34,194 nt of DNA from Verrucomicrobiia bacterium (GCA_020439945.1 JAGRPB010000044.1:1-34194), one strand, 5' to 3'. Counted from the stretch's first letter, positions 8,531-18,400 are shown. The notes: a model not told the origin generated them from the letters alone. A program made the numbers and translations.

Positions 8531-9511
8531 ATGAACGAACCGCGCAGAAAATGGGGCTGGGGATTGATCGGGCCGGGACGTTTCGCCCGGGAGTTTGCCT
8601 CGGAACTGATCCTGAACGATCGCGCCCGGCCTGTGGCAGTGGCTTCAAGAGATCCTACCCGCGCCCGGGAGTTCGCCGCCGACTTCGGTTTCGAGAAATC
8701 CCACGATTCCTACCAGGCCCTCGTCGACGACCCGGAGGTTGAGATCGTTTACATCGTCGTGCCGCATGTATTTCATCGCGGGATCGCCGAACTGGCCATG
8801 CGAGCCGGCAAAGCCGTCGTGTGTGAAAAACCACTCACGGTGAATGCCGCCGAGACCCGGACGCTCTGCGAACTCGCCCGCGAGCGCGGCGTTTTCCTGA
8901 TGGAGGCCATGAAGACCGCCTTTCTCCCCGCCATTCAGAGAGCCCGGCAATGGATCGCGGCCGGCGAAATCGGAGACGTGAAACTGATCCGGGCGGACTT
9001 CTGCTTTTCCGGTCCCGATGATCCCAACGATCGCCTGATGAATCCGAAACTGGGTGGCGGTTGTGTTCTGGATGTCGGCATCTACCCGATTTTCCTCAGC
9101 CATTTTCTGGGCGGCAAAATTTGCGATTTGAAAACCACCGGGCACCTCACCGAGACCGGCGTGGAAGACACCGTCGCGATCTCGCTCACCCACGAGAACG
9201 GCGCGTGTTCCGCTTTGACCGCCTCCTTTCAATCTCACGAGAGCATGGACGCCGTGATTCTCGGCACCGCTGGCTCGATCCAAATCCCGAAATTCCACAC
9301 CGCCCAAACCGCCATTCTCAATCGCGCTGATGGTCGCTCGGAAATGTTCGAGGCTGAAGACAGCGGAATGGTAGGCGCAGAGATCGAGGCAGTGATGGGC
9401 GCTCTCGACGCCGGACACCTGGAATGCCCCGGCCACCCTCACCAGCGATCGATTCGATTGGCGGAACTGATGGAGATGGCCATTCATCAAATTCAAAGCT
9501 CCAAGCCGTAG
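8531..9511 (+). CDS. Gfo/Idh/MocA-family NAD(P)-dependent oxidoreductase
   Basis: Predicted cytoplasmic sugar or cyclitol dehydrogenase. The 326-residue protein has an N-terminal Rossmann fold with GLIGPGRFA (11-19), the conserved VVCEKPLT (97-103) whose EKP lysine contacts the nicotinamide and substrate, and a C-terminal domain with GGGCVLDVGIYPI (174-186), where the G-x-D-x-G-x-Y element places catalytic residues. There is no Tat signal, unlike many secreted verrucomicrobial members of the family. The VFLMEAMKTAFLPA stretch resembles the dihydrodiol dehydrogenase branch. The family is too broad to name a substrate. It is divergent from the sucrose cluster; a shared role is possible but not shown. 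Confidence 0.85.
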   Translation: MNEPRRKWGWGLIGPGRFAREFASELILNDRARPVAVASRDPTRAREFAADFGFEKSHDSYQALVDDPEVEIVYIVVPHVFHRGIAELAMRAGKAVVCEKPLTVNAAETRTLCELARERGVFLMEAMKTAFLPAIQRARQWIAAGEIGDVKLIRADFCFSGPDDPNDRLMNPKLGGGCVLDVGIYPIFLSHFLGGKICDLKTTGHLTETGVEDTVAISLTHENGACSALTASFQSHESMDAVILGTAGSIQIPKFHTAQTAILNRADGRSEMFEAEDSGMVGAEIEAVMGALDAGHLECPGHPHQRSIRLAELMEMAIHQIQSSKP

Positions 9512-9582
9512 ATTTGGCTTCAGCCGAATCCGCGAAGCCGCCACCCCTTTCGTGCGGCAATTCGACTGAAGTCGAATCTACG
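9507..9582. repeat. Imperfect 23-bp inverted repeat overlapping a stop codon
   Basis: The arm at 9507-9529 (CGTAGATTTGGCTTCAGCCG...) is the reverse complement of 9560-9582 with 3 mismatches in 23 positions. The TAG stop of the preceding oxidoreductase (9509-9511) lies inside the left arm. The core GACTTCAGTC type of sequence has the look of a dispersed extragenic palindrome. It is immediately followed by copy B of the other palindromic element. Confidence 0.7.
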
Positions 9583-9598
9583 AAAGACGCGCTCCACC

Positions 9599-9631
9599 CA
9601 ACAGGGTAAGGTCCGCGACCATACCCTGTTG
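9599..9631 (+). repeat. Palindromic repeat element, copy B (best preserved stem)
   Basis: Outer arms CAACAGGGTA/TACCCTGTTG pair over 10 bp, there is one A-A mismatch, inner GGTC/GACC pairs over 4 bp, and the loop is CGC. It is 33 nt in total and lies 68 nt before the oppA start. The right flank GAGTCCGCATT is similar to sequence next to other copies. Copies A, C and D are elsewhere in the window. Confidence 0.85.
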
Positions 9632-9664
9632 AGTCCGCATTCCGGGATTTCGGTCAGTTCGCGA

Positions 9665-9692
9665 TTGATAAACGTCCGGCATCGGAAACACT
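9665..9692 (+). promoter_or_regulatory. Weak candidate promoter of oppABCDF
   Basis: TTGATA (5 of 6 to the -35 consensus), a 16-nt spacer and a poor -10 AACACT (3 of 6). The -10 ends 7 nt before the ATG. The position agrees with the leaderless pattern seen at other genes in this window, but the match is weak. Confidence 0.25.
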
Positions 9693-9699
9693 ACCCGTC

Positions 9700-11586
9700 A
9701 TGCCGATCCGCTTCCCCCACTCCGTCCGTGCCGCCGTCCTCGCGGCCATCGCGGCGTTGACGGGATGCGGCGGACCGAGCCCGGTGGAAAAGGCGACGGC
9801 GGAAAAGACGCTGCTTCTCGGAAACGGCGCCGAACCCCAGGGACTGGATCCCCACCTCGTCTCGGGCGTCATCGAATCGAATATCATCCGGGCGCTCTTC
9901 GAGGGACTCTGCGTGGAGCACCCTTCCGAAAACGGCAAACCTCTGCCGGGCGTGGCGGAATCCTGGGAGGCCAACGAGCGCTTCACGGATTGGACCTTTC
10001 ATCTCCGCAAGGACGCACAGTGGTCGGACGGTCATCCGCTGACTGCCCACGATTTCATCTTCGCCTTCCAGCGCATTCTCAATCCGCGCCTGGGTTCCGA
10101 ATATTCCTTCATGCTCTACTACATCATCGGAGCGGAGGACTTTCATCAGGAGCACCGATCGAAGGTGATCTGCGCCGAAGATCCCGAGCTGCCAACGCCC
10201 TGGGAAACGGTCGAAAAGGAAGTGAATCTGTCGGGAAACCCGGAAGCGGCCGAAGGAAGTTTTGACCAGAAGGGCCTGGATCATCTTTCCACCGACGAAC
10301 TGCGGCAGCTGAAGGCGGATCCGTCGCTTCTCTCCTGGCCGGAATCGATTCCCGAGAATACCCGCAGCTTCCTGATCGACCATCTCGTCGCCTTCGACGA
10401 ATCGGGAGAATCGCTCTGGGACCGGATCGGCGTCGCCGCGACCGCGCCGGACGATCACACGCTGGAGGTGAAGCTGCGCGGCCCGATGCCCTTCCTTCCG
10501 GAGCTGACCAAGCACTACACCTGGTTCCCTCTTCCGGAGCACGTCATTCACCAGTTCGGCGCCGAGGAAAGCCGTTTCACCGACTGGACCCTGCCTGGCA
10601 ACCTGGTGTCAAACGGTGCCTTCACCCTGAAATCGTGGCGGATCAACGATCACATCGAGATCGTGAAAAACCCACGCTACTGGGATGCCGAAACCGTCCA
10701 ACTCAACGCGATTCGCTACTTCCCGATCTCCAATGTCTACACGGAAGCGCGGATGTTTTTCAACGATCAGCTTCACGCGACCTACGCTCTCGGACCGGAA
10801 CTCATCGCCTATAGCCGCGAGCATTTTCCCAAGGAACTGCGAAACGAACTCTATCTCGGCAGCTACTTCATCCGCTGCAATGTCACCCGCTCACCGCTCA
10901 GCAATCCCAAGGTTCGCCTCGCGCTTTCCCTCGCGATCGACCGGCAGTCCGTGATCGACAATATCCTCCAGGGCGGGCAGCAGCCGGCGCGCGGACTGGT
11001 CCCGCCTTCGGGAGAGTACCAGTCGCCCGATCTCGTTTACTTCGATCCCGAAGAGGCCCGCCGGCTTCTCGCCGAGGCTGGCTATCCGGACGGGAAAGGT
11101 TTTCCCGACATCCGTTTTCTGACCACCGATCGTGAGTCCGCCAAACGGGGCGCCGAAGCGCTCCAGGGCATGTGGAAAGAGCACCTCAACATTTCCGTTG
11201 GCATCGATCAGATGGAGTGGGCGACCTACCTGTCCACCATGTTCAAAAAGGAATACGATCTCGCCGCGGGCGGCTGGATCGGCGACTACCTCGATCCCAC
11301 AACATTTCTCGACATGTGGCTGAAGGACGGCGGGAACAATCGTACCGGTTGGTTCAATCGCGACTATGAACGCATGCTCCGCGAAGCCGAGCAGATCGCC
11401 GATCCCCTGGCCCGCTACCAGAAGCTGCAGGACGCGGAGCGTCTCCTACTGGAAGAACGCCCCATCCTTCCGCTCTATTGGTACACCCGCAATTACCTGC
11501 TCCATTCCGACGTGAAGGGTTGGCATCCGTTGTTGCTCGACAACCATCCTTTCAAGTTTGTGAGCCTGGAGAGCAGCCACCAGTAA
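9700..11586 (+). CDS. oppA: Oligopeptide ABC transporter substrate-binding lipoprotein
   Basis: Captures peptides in the periplasm for the permeases encoded next. The 628-residue protein begins with a short signal and a lipobox LTGC with the lipidated cysteine at 23. The mature part is a family 5 extracellular solute-binding protein: GAEPQGLDPHL near the N-terminus, then GVAESWEANERFTDWTFHLRKDAQWSDG (position about 87-114), the classic signature region. A stretch of about 90 residues (roughly 150-245) beyond E. coli OppA contains an Asp/Glu-rich insertion. It is first of five same-strand genes with short gaps (41, 11, 7 and 12 nt), so it heads an operon. Close relatives bind peptides, but some family members bind other solutes. 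Confidence 0.9.
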   Translation: MPIRFPHSVRAAVLAAIAALTGCGGPSPVEKATAEKTLLLGNGAEPQGLDPHLVSGVIESNIIRALFEGLCVEHPSENGKPLPGVAESWEANERFTDWTFHLRKDAQWSDGHPLTAHDFIFAFQRILNPRLGSEYSFMLYYIIGAEDFHQEHRSKVICAEDPELPTPWETVEKEVNLSGNPEAAEGSFDQKGLDHLSTDELRQLKADPSLLSWPESIPENTRSFLIDHLVAFDESGESLWDRIGVAATAPDDHTLEVKLRGPMPFLPELTKHYTWFPLPEHVIHQFGAEESRFTDWTLPGNLVSNGAFTLKSWRINDHIEIVKNPRYWDAETVQLNAIRYFPISNVYTEARMFFNDQLHATYALGPELIAYSREHFPKELRNELYLGSYFIRCNVTRSPLSNPKVRLALSLAIDRQSVIDNILQGGQQPARGLVPPSGEYQSPDLVYFDPEEARRLLAEAGYPDGKGFPDIRFLTTDRESAKRGAEALQGMWKEHLNISVGIDQMEWATYLSTMFKKEYDLAAGGWIGDYLDPTTFLDMWLKDGGNNRTGWFNRDYERMLREAEQIADPLARYQKLQDAERLLLEERPILPLYWYTRNYLLHSDVKGWHPLLLDNHPFKFVSLESSHQ

Positions 11587-11627
11587 GTCACACTCCCCAC
11601 ACTTCCGCGTCCCGAGCTTCCTGTCCC

Positions 11628-12557
11628 ATGCTTCGCTACCTCGCCAGCCGAATCTTTCAGGGTTTCCTGGTGCTGTTCGCTCTCTACACCATCACCTTTT
11701 TCCTGGTGAAGGCGATGCCGGGTGATCCCTTCACGGGCGAGAAGAACATTCCCGAAGATGTGAAGCGGAACATGCGGGAGCAGTCGGGACTCAACGATCC
11801 GCTCTTCGTCCAGTACCTGAACTATCCGAAGGAAGTGCTGCTGAAAGGATCGTTCAACTATTCGATCAAGAAACGGCGTCCCGTTGTCGAGATCATTGCC
11901 CAAGCCTTTCCCGCCTCCTTCGTTCTCGGCATCAGCGCCTTGATTTTCGCCGTCATGCTCGCCATTCCGATCGGGGTGATTTCGGCGCTTCGGAAAAACT
12001 CCTGGGTCGATTATTCCGGCATGGCGATCGCGATGGTGGGCATCTGCGTGCCCTCTTTCGTGATCGGTCCTCTACTCCAGATCGGAATCGCGACTCGCGT
12101 TCCGATATTGAAAATCGCGGGCTGGGATTCACCGATCGATATCGTGTTGCCCGCCATCACCCTCGGTCTCGCCACTGCCGCCTACCTCGCCAGGCTGACG
12201 CGCGGCGGGATGCTGGAGATTCTCTCGCAGGACTACATCCGCACCGCTCGCGCCAAGGGACTCTCGACCGGCCGCATCATGATCGTTCACGCGCTGCGCG
12301 GTGGATTGATCCCGTCGGTCGCCTTTATCGGACCCGCCTTCGCCACGCTGATCTCGGGATCCTTCATCGTCGAATCCATCTTCCAGGTGCCGGGCATGGG
12401 TCAGCATTTCGTCAATGCCATCGTCGACCGAGACGAGTTCCTCGTCCTCGGCCTGGCGCTGTTCTATGGCTTCCTCGTTGTGATCATGAACCTGGTCGCC
12501 GACCTCCTCGTCGGCTTCCTCAACCCGCGCGTCCGCATCGCCGAACTGGACGGCTGA
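11628..12557 (+). CDS. oppB: Oligopeptide ABC transporter permease OppB
   Basis: Inner-membrane permease, 309 residues from the ATG at 11628 (MLRYLASRIFQ). The same frame is open from 11478, but that part overlaps the oppA coding region and is not conserved-looking. Features are the N-terminal helix, MPGDPF after it, six predicted helices in all, and the EAA loop DYIRTARAKGLSTGRIMIVHALRGGLIP that docks on the ATPases. It ends with VADLLVGFLNPRVRI, as expected for OppB/DppB. It lies 41 nt after oppA and 11 nt before oppC. The start context is pyrimidine-rich without a Shine-Dalgarno sequence. Confidence 0.92.
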   Translation: MLRYLASRIFQGFLVLFALYTITFFLVKAMPGDPFTGEKNIPEDVKRNMREQSGLNDPLFVQYLNYPKEVLLKGSFNYSIKKRRPVVEIIAQAFPASFVLGISALIFAVMLAIPIGVISALRKNSWVDYSGMAIAMVGICVPSFVIGPLLQIGIATRVPILKIAGWDSPIDIVLPAITLGLATAAYLARLTRGGMLEILSQDYIRTARAKGLSTGRIMIVHALRGGLIPSVAFIGPAFATLISGSFIVESIFQVPGMGQHFVNAIVDRDEFLVLGLALFYGFLVVIMNLVADLLVGFLNPRVRIAELDG

Positions 12558-12568
12558 CACTCCCGCCG

Positions 12569-13531
12569 ATGAGCCGCGTAAAGTTGAACCACATCACCGA
12601 CGACGACCTGGTCGAGGGCACCTCGCTGGGCCGGGATGCCTGGCTGCGATTGCGCAAGAACCGGGTCGCCATGATCAGCCTCTGGCTACTGACGGCGGTG
12701 GTGATCCTCTGTTTCGTGGTGGCGTGGTTCTGCACGGATCCGAACGTGATCAATTTGACCAACAAGTTTGCCTCACCTTCCGCCGAACACTGGCTCGGCA
12801 CCGATCAACTGGGACGCGACCTGTTCTCACGTATTCTCTACGGCGGCCAGATTTCCATGCTCGTCGGCTTCGTGGCTACAGCAGTGACCCTGCTCATCGG
12901 GATCAGCTACGGTGCCGTCTCCGGCTACATGGGCGGGCGTCCCGATTCGCTCCTGATGCGAATCGTCGACACCCTCTATGCCATTCCCTTTCTCGTGCTG
13001 GTCATCATTCTCAAGGTCGTCATCGCCGGACTCGTCACCGATCTCGCCGGATGGACGGTGGAGAATTTCGGCTGGAACAAGGAGTTCGTGTTCCGTTTTG
13101 CCAACATCATCCCCCTCTTCATCACCATCGGTGCCCTCGGCTGGCTGACACTCGCCCGGATCACCCGCGCCCAGATCCTTTCGATCAAGAATCAGGAATT
13201 CGTCGAGGCAGCCCGCTCGCTCGGCCTTTCCGACCGGCGGATCCTCTTCCGGCACATCGTTCCCAACACCGTGGGCACCGCCATTGTCTACGCGACCCTG
13301 ACGATTCCGAGCTTCATTCTCTACGAGGCATCGCTCTCCTACCTCGGCATGGGCGTCGAAGCACCGAACAGCTCCTGGGGCATCCTCATCAAGGAAGGGG
13401 CCAACTTTCTCGAGACTCAGCCGTCACTGCTGATCATACCGGGCCTCTTCTTCTCGGTGACCCTGTTCTCCCTCAACTTCCTCGGCGACGGCCTCCGGGA
13501 CGCGCTCGACCCGAAGGCTTCCAAAGACTGA
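12569..13531 (+). CDS. oppC: Oligopeptide ABC transporter permease OppC
   Basis: Second inner-membrane permease, 320 residues. It has a cytoplasmic N-terminus ending RLRKNRVAMISLWLL before helix 1. The family motif HWLGTDQLGRDLFSRILYGG follows, at about residues 72-91. The EAA loop is EFVEAARSLGLSDRRILFRHIVPN, and the C-terminus is FLGDGLRDALDPK, standard for OppC/DppC. It pairs with OppB to form the channel. It is spaced 11 nt from oppB and 7 nt from oppD, in keeping with one transcript. Confidence 0.93.
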   Translation: MSRVKLNHITDDDLVEGTSLGRDAWLRLRKNRVAMISLWLLTAVVILCFVVAWFCTDPNVINLTNKFASPSAEHWLGTDQLGRDLFSRILYGGQISMLVGFVATAVTLLIGISYGAVSGYMGGRPDSLLMRIVDTLYAIPFLVLVIILKVVIAGLVTDLAGWTVENFGWNKEFVFRFANIIPLFITIGALGWLTLARITRAQILSIKNQEFVEAARSLGLSDRRILFRHIVPNTVGTAIVYATLTIPSFILYEASLSYLGMGVEAPNSSWGILIKEGANFLETQPSLLIIPGLFFSVTLFSLNFLGDGLRDALDPKASKD

Positions 13532-13538
13532 TTTCTCC

Positions 13539-14525
<987 letters not shown>

Positions 14526-14537
14526 GAATCAGAGCCG

Positions 14538-15332
14538 ATGTCCGCCTATCTCCAACTCGAGAATCTGACCAAGCACTTCCCCGTTCGCTCGGGCCTGCTC
14601 CGAACGCAAAGCGATGTGGTAAAAGCGGTCGATGGCGTATCACTTTCCATTGAGCACGGAGAGATCCTCGGACTGGTCGGGGAATCCGGCTGCGGCAAGT
14701 CGACCCTCTCGCGTCTGGTGATGCAATTGCTGCGTCCGACGAGTGGACGCATTATCCTCGACGGTGAAAACCTCGCAGATCTTCCATCGGCAGCGATGCG
14801 GAACCACCGGCTGGATTTCCAGATGATCTTTCAGGATCCCTACGCCTCCTTGAATCCGCGGATGACGGTGTTCAGCACCTTGGCGGAAGCCCTGAGAACG
14901 CGAAACCCGAAACTCAAGGGTGACGCCCTGACCAGGGAAATCGGGGCGCTGATGGAACGCGTTGGTCTCGAGCCCCGCTTCATGCGCCAGTATCCGCACG
15001 AATTTTCCGGCGGCCAGCGCCAACGCATCGCGATCGCCCGCGCCCTGGCGCCGCAGCCAAAACTCGTCATCGCCGACGAGCCGGTTTCAGCCCTCGATGT
15101 TTCCATCCAGTCTCAGATCCTGAATCTCCTCAAGGCTCTGCAGCGCGATCTCGGCCTGACGATGTTGTTCATCTCCCACGATCTCGCCGTGGTGCGCTAC
15201 ATCGCCGATCGGATCGCCGTGATGCAGGCGGGCAAAATCGTCGAAATCGGCGAGGCGAATCGCGTCTTCGAGAACCCGGAAGCGACCTATACACGGACGC
15301 TCCTTGCGGCGATTCCCCAGATTCGAGTCTGA
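14538..15332 (+). CDS. oppF: Oligopeptide ABC transporter ATPase OppF (short form)
   Basis: Second cytoplasmic ATPase, with Walker A GESGCGKS (48-55), signature SGGQRQRIAIARAL and Walker B LVIADEPVSALD. All catalytic motifs are intact. At 264 residues it is clearly shorter than E. coli OppF (about 334) because it ends at TRTLLAAIPQIRV and lacks the C-terminal cysteine-containing extension that OppD keeps. The stop is followed directly by the convergent gene, so no frameshifted tail is apparent. It is last in the operon. A weak AGGA lies about 10 nt before the start. Confidence 0.92.
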   Translation: MSAYLQLENLTKHFPVRSGLLRTQSDVVKAVDGVSLSIEHGEILGLVGESGCGKSTLSRLVMQLLRPTSGRIILDGENLADLPSAAMRNHRLDFQMIFQDPYASLNPRMTVFSTLAEALRTRNPKLKGDALTREIGALMERVGLEPRFMRQYPHEFSGGQRQRIAIARALAPQPKLVIADEPVSALDVSIQSQILNLLKALQRDLGLTMLFISHDLAVVRYIADRIAVMQAGKIVEIGEANRVFENPEATYTRTLLAAIPQIRV

Positions 15333-15342
15333 GGAAAATCGC

Positions 15343-16203
15343 TCACGGTGCCGGAGGAATCGGCGGAGGAGGAATGCGGGTATCGGTTCCCTGGTTGCTG
15401 CTCGAAGGGGGAACAGGTGGTTTCTGCGCGGGCTCTTCGGTCATCGGCGGCTTCGGTGAAGGCGCCAGCGGATCCGGCTCATCTTCCGCCGGATTGTAGC
15501 GGCGCAGTGGCGGCTGATTTTCGTAGCGATCACCGGTCGCGGGCTCGGAGCGCGCCCCGGTCGACGCATGTTCGCCGCCCTCGCGTGGGGCCGCCGAATC
15601 GACGATCAGGGGACCGCCGCCGGGCGATCCGCGTTCGCCCCGGAAGATCCAGACCGTTCGCAACACTTCGCCGGTCGAACCGGAAATATAGACTTTCCCG
15701 GCCATGCCGCCGCTCGCATCGAGCAATTCCAGCGTCCACACCGGTTCCCGCGAGAACTCCCGGCATCGCAGGGTGTAGTTCAGGGCGTCGAACCCCATCT
15801 TCGCCTTGCGCGCCTCGGCCTCGGCAATGACGAAGGCCGCCTTGCTGTCGAGCTTGAGGTCCGTGGTCCGGATGAAACCGAACGGGGACCTCGCGGGGTA
15901 GTAATCGTCCGTGCTGCCCTCGTTGGTGGCCTCGCGGTCGCCGGCCCAGTATTCGCGCACCTGGTAGCGGGACCGGGGATCCCAGACATCGACCTCCCAT
16001 TCCTCGGGCTCGGGAACACCGTCCCAGCCGCGCATTTCCACGATCCATTCCACTCGCTCGGCGCCGAAGCGCTCGGAGATCAGGTCGAGGGCGCCCCGCG
16101 CGGACAGACCGCGTTCGCGCTGGGCCATGGCCGAAGGAGAAAAGGTGGCGGTCGTCGTGACGATGACGGCCGCGATGCCAATCCAGAAGTTGCTGCGTTT
16201 CAT
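15343..16203 (-). CDS. Exported PepSY-like hypothetical protein with proline-rich tail
   Basis: Unknown function. I start it at the ATG at 16203 (MKRSNFW), which has AAGGAA just upstream, one of the few plausible ribosome sites here; the frame continues to a TTG at 16239. It has 286 residues. Residues 1-28 are a Sec signal ending SAMAQ. Residues 30-185 are a globular part whose second half (SKAAFVIAEAEARKAKMG through GGMAGKVYISGSTGEVLRT) resembles PepSY-type domains, an inhibitory or sensor fold. The last 90 residues are low-complexity and rich in proline, ending PPPPIPPAP. It converges on oppF with a 10-nt gap. Confidence 0.7.
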   Translation of the reverse strand: MKRSNFWIGIAAVIVTTTATFSPSAMAQRERGLSARGALDLISERFGAERVEWIVEMRGWDGVPEPEEWEVDVWDPRSRYQVREYWAGDREATNEGSTDDYYPARSPFGFIRTTDLKLDSKAAFVIAEAEARKAKMGFDALNYTLRCREFSREPVWTLELLDASGGMAGKVYISGSTGEVLRTVWIFRGERGSPGGGPLIVDSAAPREGGEHASTGARSEPATGDRYENQPPLRRYNPAEDEPDPLAPSPKPPMTEEPAQKPPVPPSSSNQGTDTRIPPPPIPPAP

Positions 16204-16270
16204 GATTCCTTGGACGTTTGGCGGCGGTATCTGAGTCAAGCTTTTCCGCCGTCTCTCTTATTCTACTCAA

Positions 16271-17143
16271 TCACGCCCTGTTTGCATCCTCATCTCCGGT
16301 TTTGGCGCGCAGGGTGACCAGCGAAATTTCAGGCGGACAACAAAATCGAACCGGAACGCCCATCGACCCGATCCCGCGAGTCACGTAGAGTCGAGCCCTC
16401 TCGTCACCGTAGAGTCCGGCCACATATTTTCTCCCATACTGCGGCAGACGGATCGCTCCGTAAAAGGGCGCGCAGACCTGACCACCGTGCGTGTGACCGG
16501 CCATCTGGAGCAGCACCCGACCATCCGTGATCGTATCGAAAGGATCAGGCTCGTGCCAGCCGAGAAGCACCGGCACATCACCGTTCATGCCGCGCAACGT
16601 TTTCGCCAGATCCGGGTCACCCGACCACGCGCTCTCCAGTCCCGCGAGGACGAATCGCTCGCCTGTCCTGGGCGCTCTCAATTCGGTGGCGGCATTTTTC
16701 AAAACCGAAACGCCCCCCTGCTCTAACCGCTTCGCCACGCCCTTCGGCGCGTTCCATTGATCGTGATTTCCCAGACAGGCGAAGGCGCCGACCCTCGCCT
16801 CGATTTTCTGAAAATGGCCCACCAGCGCATCCATGCCCGAAACGTCACGGCTGATGAAATCCCCCGGGAAAAACACCACGTCCGGCTTCAGTGAATTCAT
16901 CGTCTCCACCGCGCCACCGATCAGGGTGTCATCGTGAAATTCGTCGTGGTGAAAATCCGACATCACCGCGATTTTCAGCCCGTCCAGCCCCGCGTGACGC
17001 GCCGGCAGCGGGCAGGTCACTCGCTCGATTCGCGGCGTGCGGCGCTCGATCAGCGAGCCATAGCCGAACATGCCGGCTCCGGAACCGTAGAAGCCGAGGC
17101 GAAGGAAATTGCGTCGGTTGTAGAGTCGTGTCGGGTCTTTCAT
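16271..17143 (-). CDS. Tat-exported metallophosphoesterase (YkuE/YaeI-like)
   Basis: Calcineurin-like phosphoesterase expected to hydrolyse a phosphodiester or phospholipid head group outside the cytoplasmic membrane. I choose the ATG at 17143 (290 residues), which puts the twin-arginine motif NRRNFLRLGF at residues 9-18; a GTG at 17176 is the only longer option. The metal ligands are all present: D63 and H65 in SDFHHD, D95 in GDF, N126 and H127 in GNHD, H197 in GWHEPD, and H217 and H219 in GHTHGGQ. The GDFISR/GNHDQW/GHTHGGQ set matches YkuE and YaeI. LpxG-like lipid A precursor hydrolysis is an alternative role. It lies 67 nt upstream of the PepSY-like gene on the same strand. Confidence 0.88.
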   Translation of the reverse strand: MKDPTRLYNRRNFLRLGFYGSGAGMFGYGSLIERRTPRIERVTCPLPARHAGLDGLKIAVMSDFHHDEFHDDTLIGGAVETMNSLKPDVVFFPGDFISRDVSGMDALVGHFQKIEARVGAFACLGNHDQWNAPKGVAKRLEQGGVSVLKNAATELRAPRTGERFVLAGLESAWSGDPDLAKTLRGMNGDVPVLLGWHEPDPFDTITDGRVLLQMAGHTHGGQVCAPFYGAIRLPQYGRKYVAGLYGDERARLYVTRGIGSMGVPVRFCCPPEISLVTLRAKTGDEDANRA

Positions 17144-17177
17144 CTGGGGGAAGAATCGCTGGCGTTTTCGCGCCACG

Positions 17178-17227
17178 GATGAAGTCGGCGTGAATTCTCC
17201 GCGAATTCCGCCGACTCAGGCTTCATC
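17178..17227. repeat. Imperfect inverted repeat between divergent genes
   Basis: GATGAAG..TCGGCGTGAATTC (17178-17196) is mirrored by GAATTCCGCCGACTC..CTTCATC (17203-17227), with a few extra bases in the right arm. It lies just upstream of the metallophosphoesterase start and could be an operator or a decayed extragenic palindrome. Confidence 0.5.
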
Positions 17228-17264
17228 GGCTACGGCTCGGAAACGGGCATTCTTTCGTCGCATT

Positions 17265-17297
17265 CAAGAGGGTCAGGTCGCCGACCGTACCCTGTTG
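17265..17297 (+). repeat. Palindromic repeat element, copy C
   Basis: Outer arms CAAGAGGGT/ACCCTGTTG with one mismatch, inner GGTC/GACC, loop GCC; 33 nt like copy B. It lies 80 nt before the permease start and between two divergent genes, so it cannot be a terminator of either. Its left half with flank (CATTCAAGAGGGTCAGGTCG) is nearly identical to copy D at 32727-32746. Confidence 0.82.
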
Positions 17298-17377
17298 GAG
17301 TGTTTGCAATCGGAACGGAACGCGATCACGATACCGTCGCCCGAACCGCCCGGCATGTTCTTTTTCCTTTCCCCCTG

Positions 17378-18400
17378 ATGGACTCCTCCGGACTCAATTC
17401 GTTCACCGATTTCTGCTATTTGTTTCTCAGCATCGTGCTGGAGGGGGCGCCGTTCATCTTTTTCGGCACCCTGATCTCGGGATTCATCGATGCCTATCTG
17501 CCGCCGGGCCTGATCGATCGCTGGCTGCCGAAGAATCGCCATCTGGCGGTGATCGTGAGCGCGCTTCTGGGCGCCATCTTTCCCGTCTGCGAGTGCGCCA
17601 TCGTCCCGGTGATCCGGAGACTGATCCGCAAGGGGCTCCCGGTTTCCTGCGCCATCACCTACATGCTCTCGGCGCCGATCATCAATCCGATCGTGATGAT
17701 CAGCACCTACAATGCCTTCAGCACCAGCCAGGGAAAATTCCTGCTGCGGCAGATCGATGAGGCCGGCACGGCGGGACCTCTCTTTGTCACGCTGAGCCGG
17801 ATCGGCATCGCCTTCATTGTCACGGTCGGCATGGGCTGGTTGGTGATCAAAAAGCGAAACGACAGCATCCTCCGTCCCGAACTGGCCAAGGACATCGAAA
17901 CTCCCAAATTTCGCCCCGTTTCCGCGACTGGCGCCACCATGCAAGGTATCGGGGTGACTTCACCCACCACGGCCAAAACCGAAGAACCCACTCCCTCGCA
18001 TTCCGATCGCCTCATCCACGCCATGCGCACGGCGATGCGCGACTTCGTGGACACGGGCATGTATTTCAGCATCGGGGTCGCCATCACGTCGCTGTTCAAG
18101 GCCTACGTCACCGACGATCTCGTGGTGCTCTTCAACCAGAGCGAATACATCGGGGTGAACCTGATGATGGTGCTCGCCTTCGTCCTGTCCCTCTGCAGCA
18201 CCTCGGACGCCTTCATCGCCGCGAACTTCCCCGTCCCGCTCTCGGCCAAGCTCGCCTTCCTCGTTTTCGGACCCATGATGGATGTGAAGCTGGTCTTCAT
18301 GTATCTTTCCGTATTCAAGCGCCGCTTCGTCACCGGAATGGCCATCGGACTGTTCCTCGTCATCGGCGCTCTCTGTTATTTCTGGATCCACGTCATCTGA
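17378..18400 (+). CDS. ArsP/DUF318-family permease
   Basis: Integral membrane permease, 340 residues from the ATG at 17378 (MDSSGLNSF). About eight hydrophobic helices form two halves separated by a soluble linker (about 165-215). The hallmark is PVCECAIVPVIRRLIRKGLP (69-88) with C71-E72-C73, then SAPIINPIV; the second half carries LCSTSDAFIAANF. This is the YcgR/SO_0444 group of the family, implicated in export or handling of metals or metalloids. The following gene encodes its usual partner type (DUF1980/YcgQ), which supports a two-part membrane system. The transported species is not known from sequence; ArsP itself exports organoarsenicals. Copy C of the palindrome lies upstream. The start has no Shine-Dalgarno sequence. 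Confidence 0.85.
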   Translation: MDSSGLNSFTDFCYLFLSIVLEGAPFIFFGTLISGFIDAYLPPGLIDRWLPKNRHLAVIVSALLGAIFPVCECAIVPVIRRLIRKGLPVSCAITYMLSAPIINPIVMISTYNAFSTSQGKFLLRQIDEAGTAGPLFVTLSRIGIAFIVTVGMGWLVIKKRNDSILRPELAKDIETPKFRPVSATGATMQGIGVTSPTTAKTEEPTPSHSDRLIHAMRTAMRDFVDTGMYFSIGVAITSLFKAYVTDDLVVLFNQSEYIGVNLMMVLAFVLSLCSTSDAFIAANFPVPLSAKLAFLVFGPMMDVKLVFMYLSVFKRRFVTGMAIGLFLVIGALCYFWIHVI

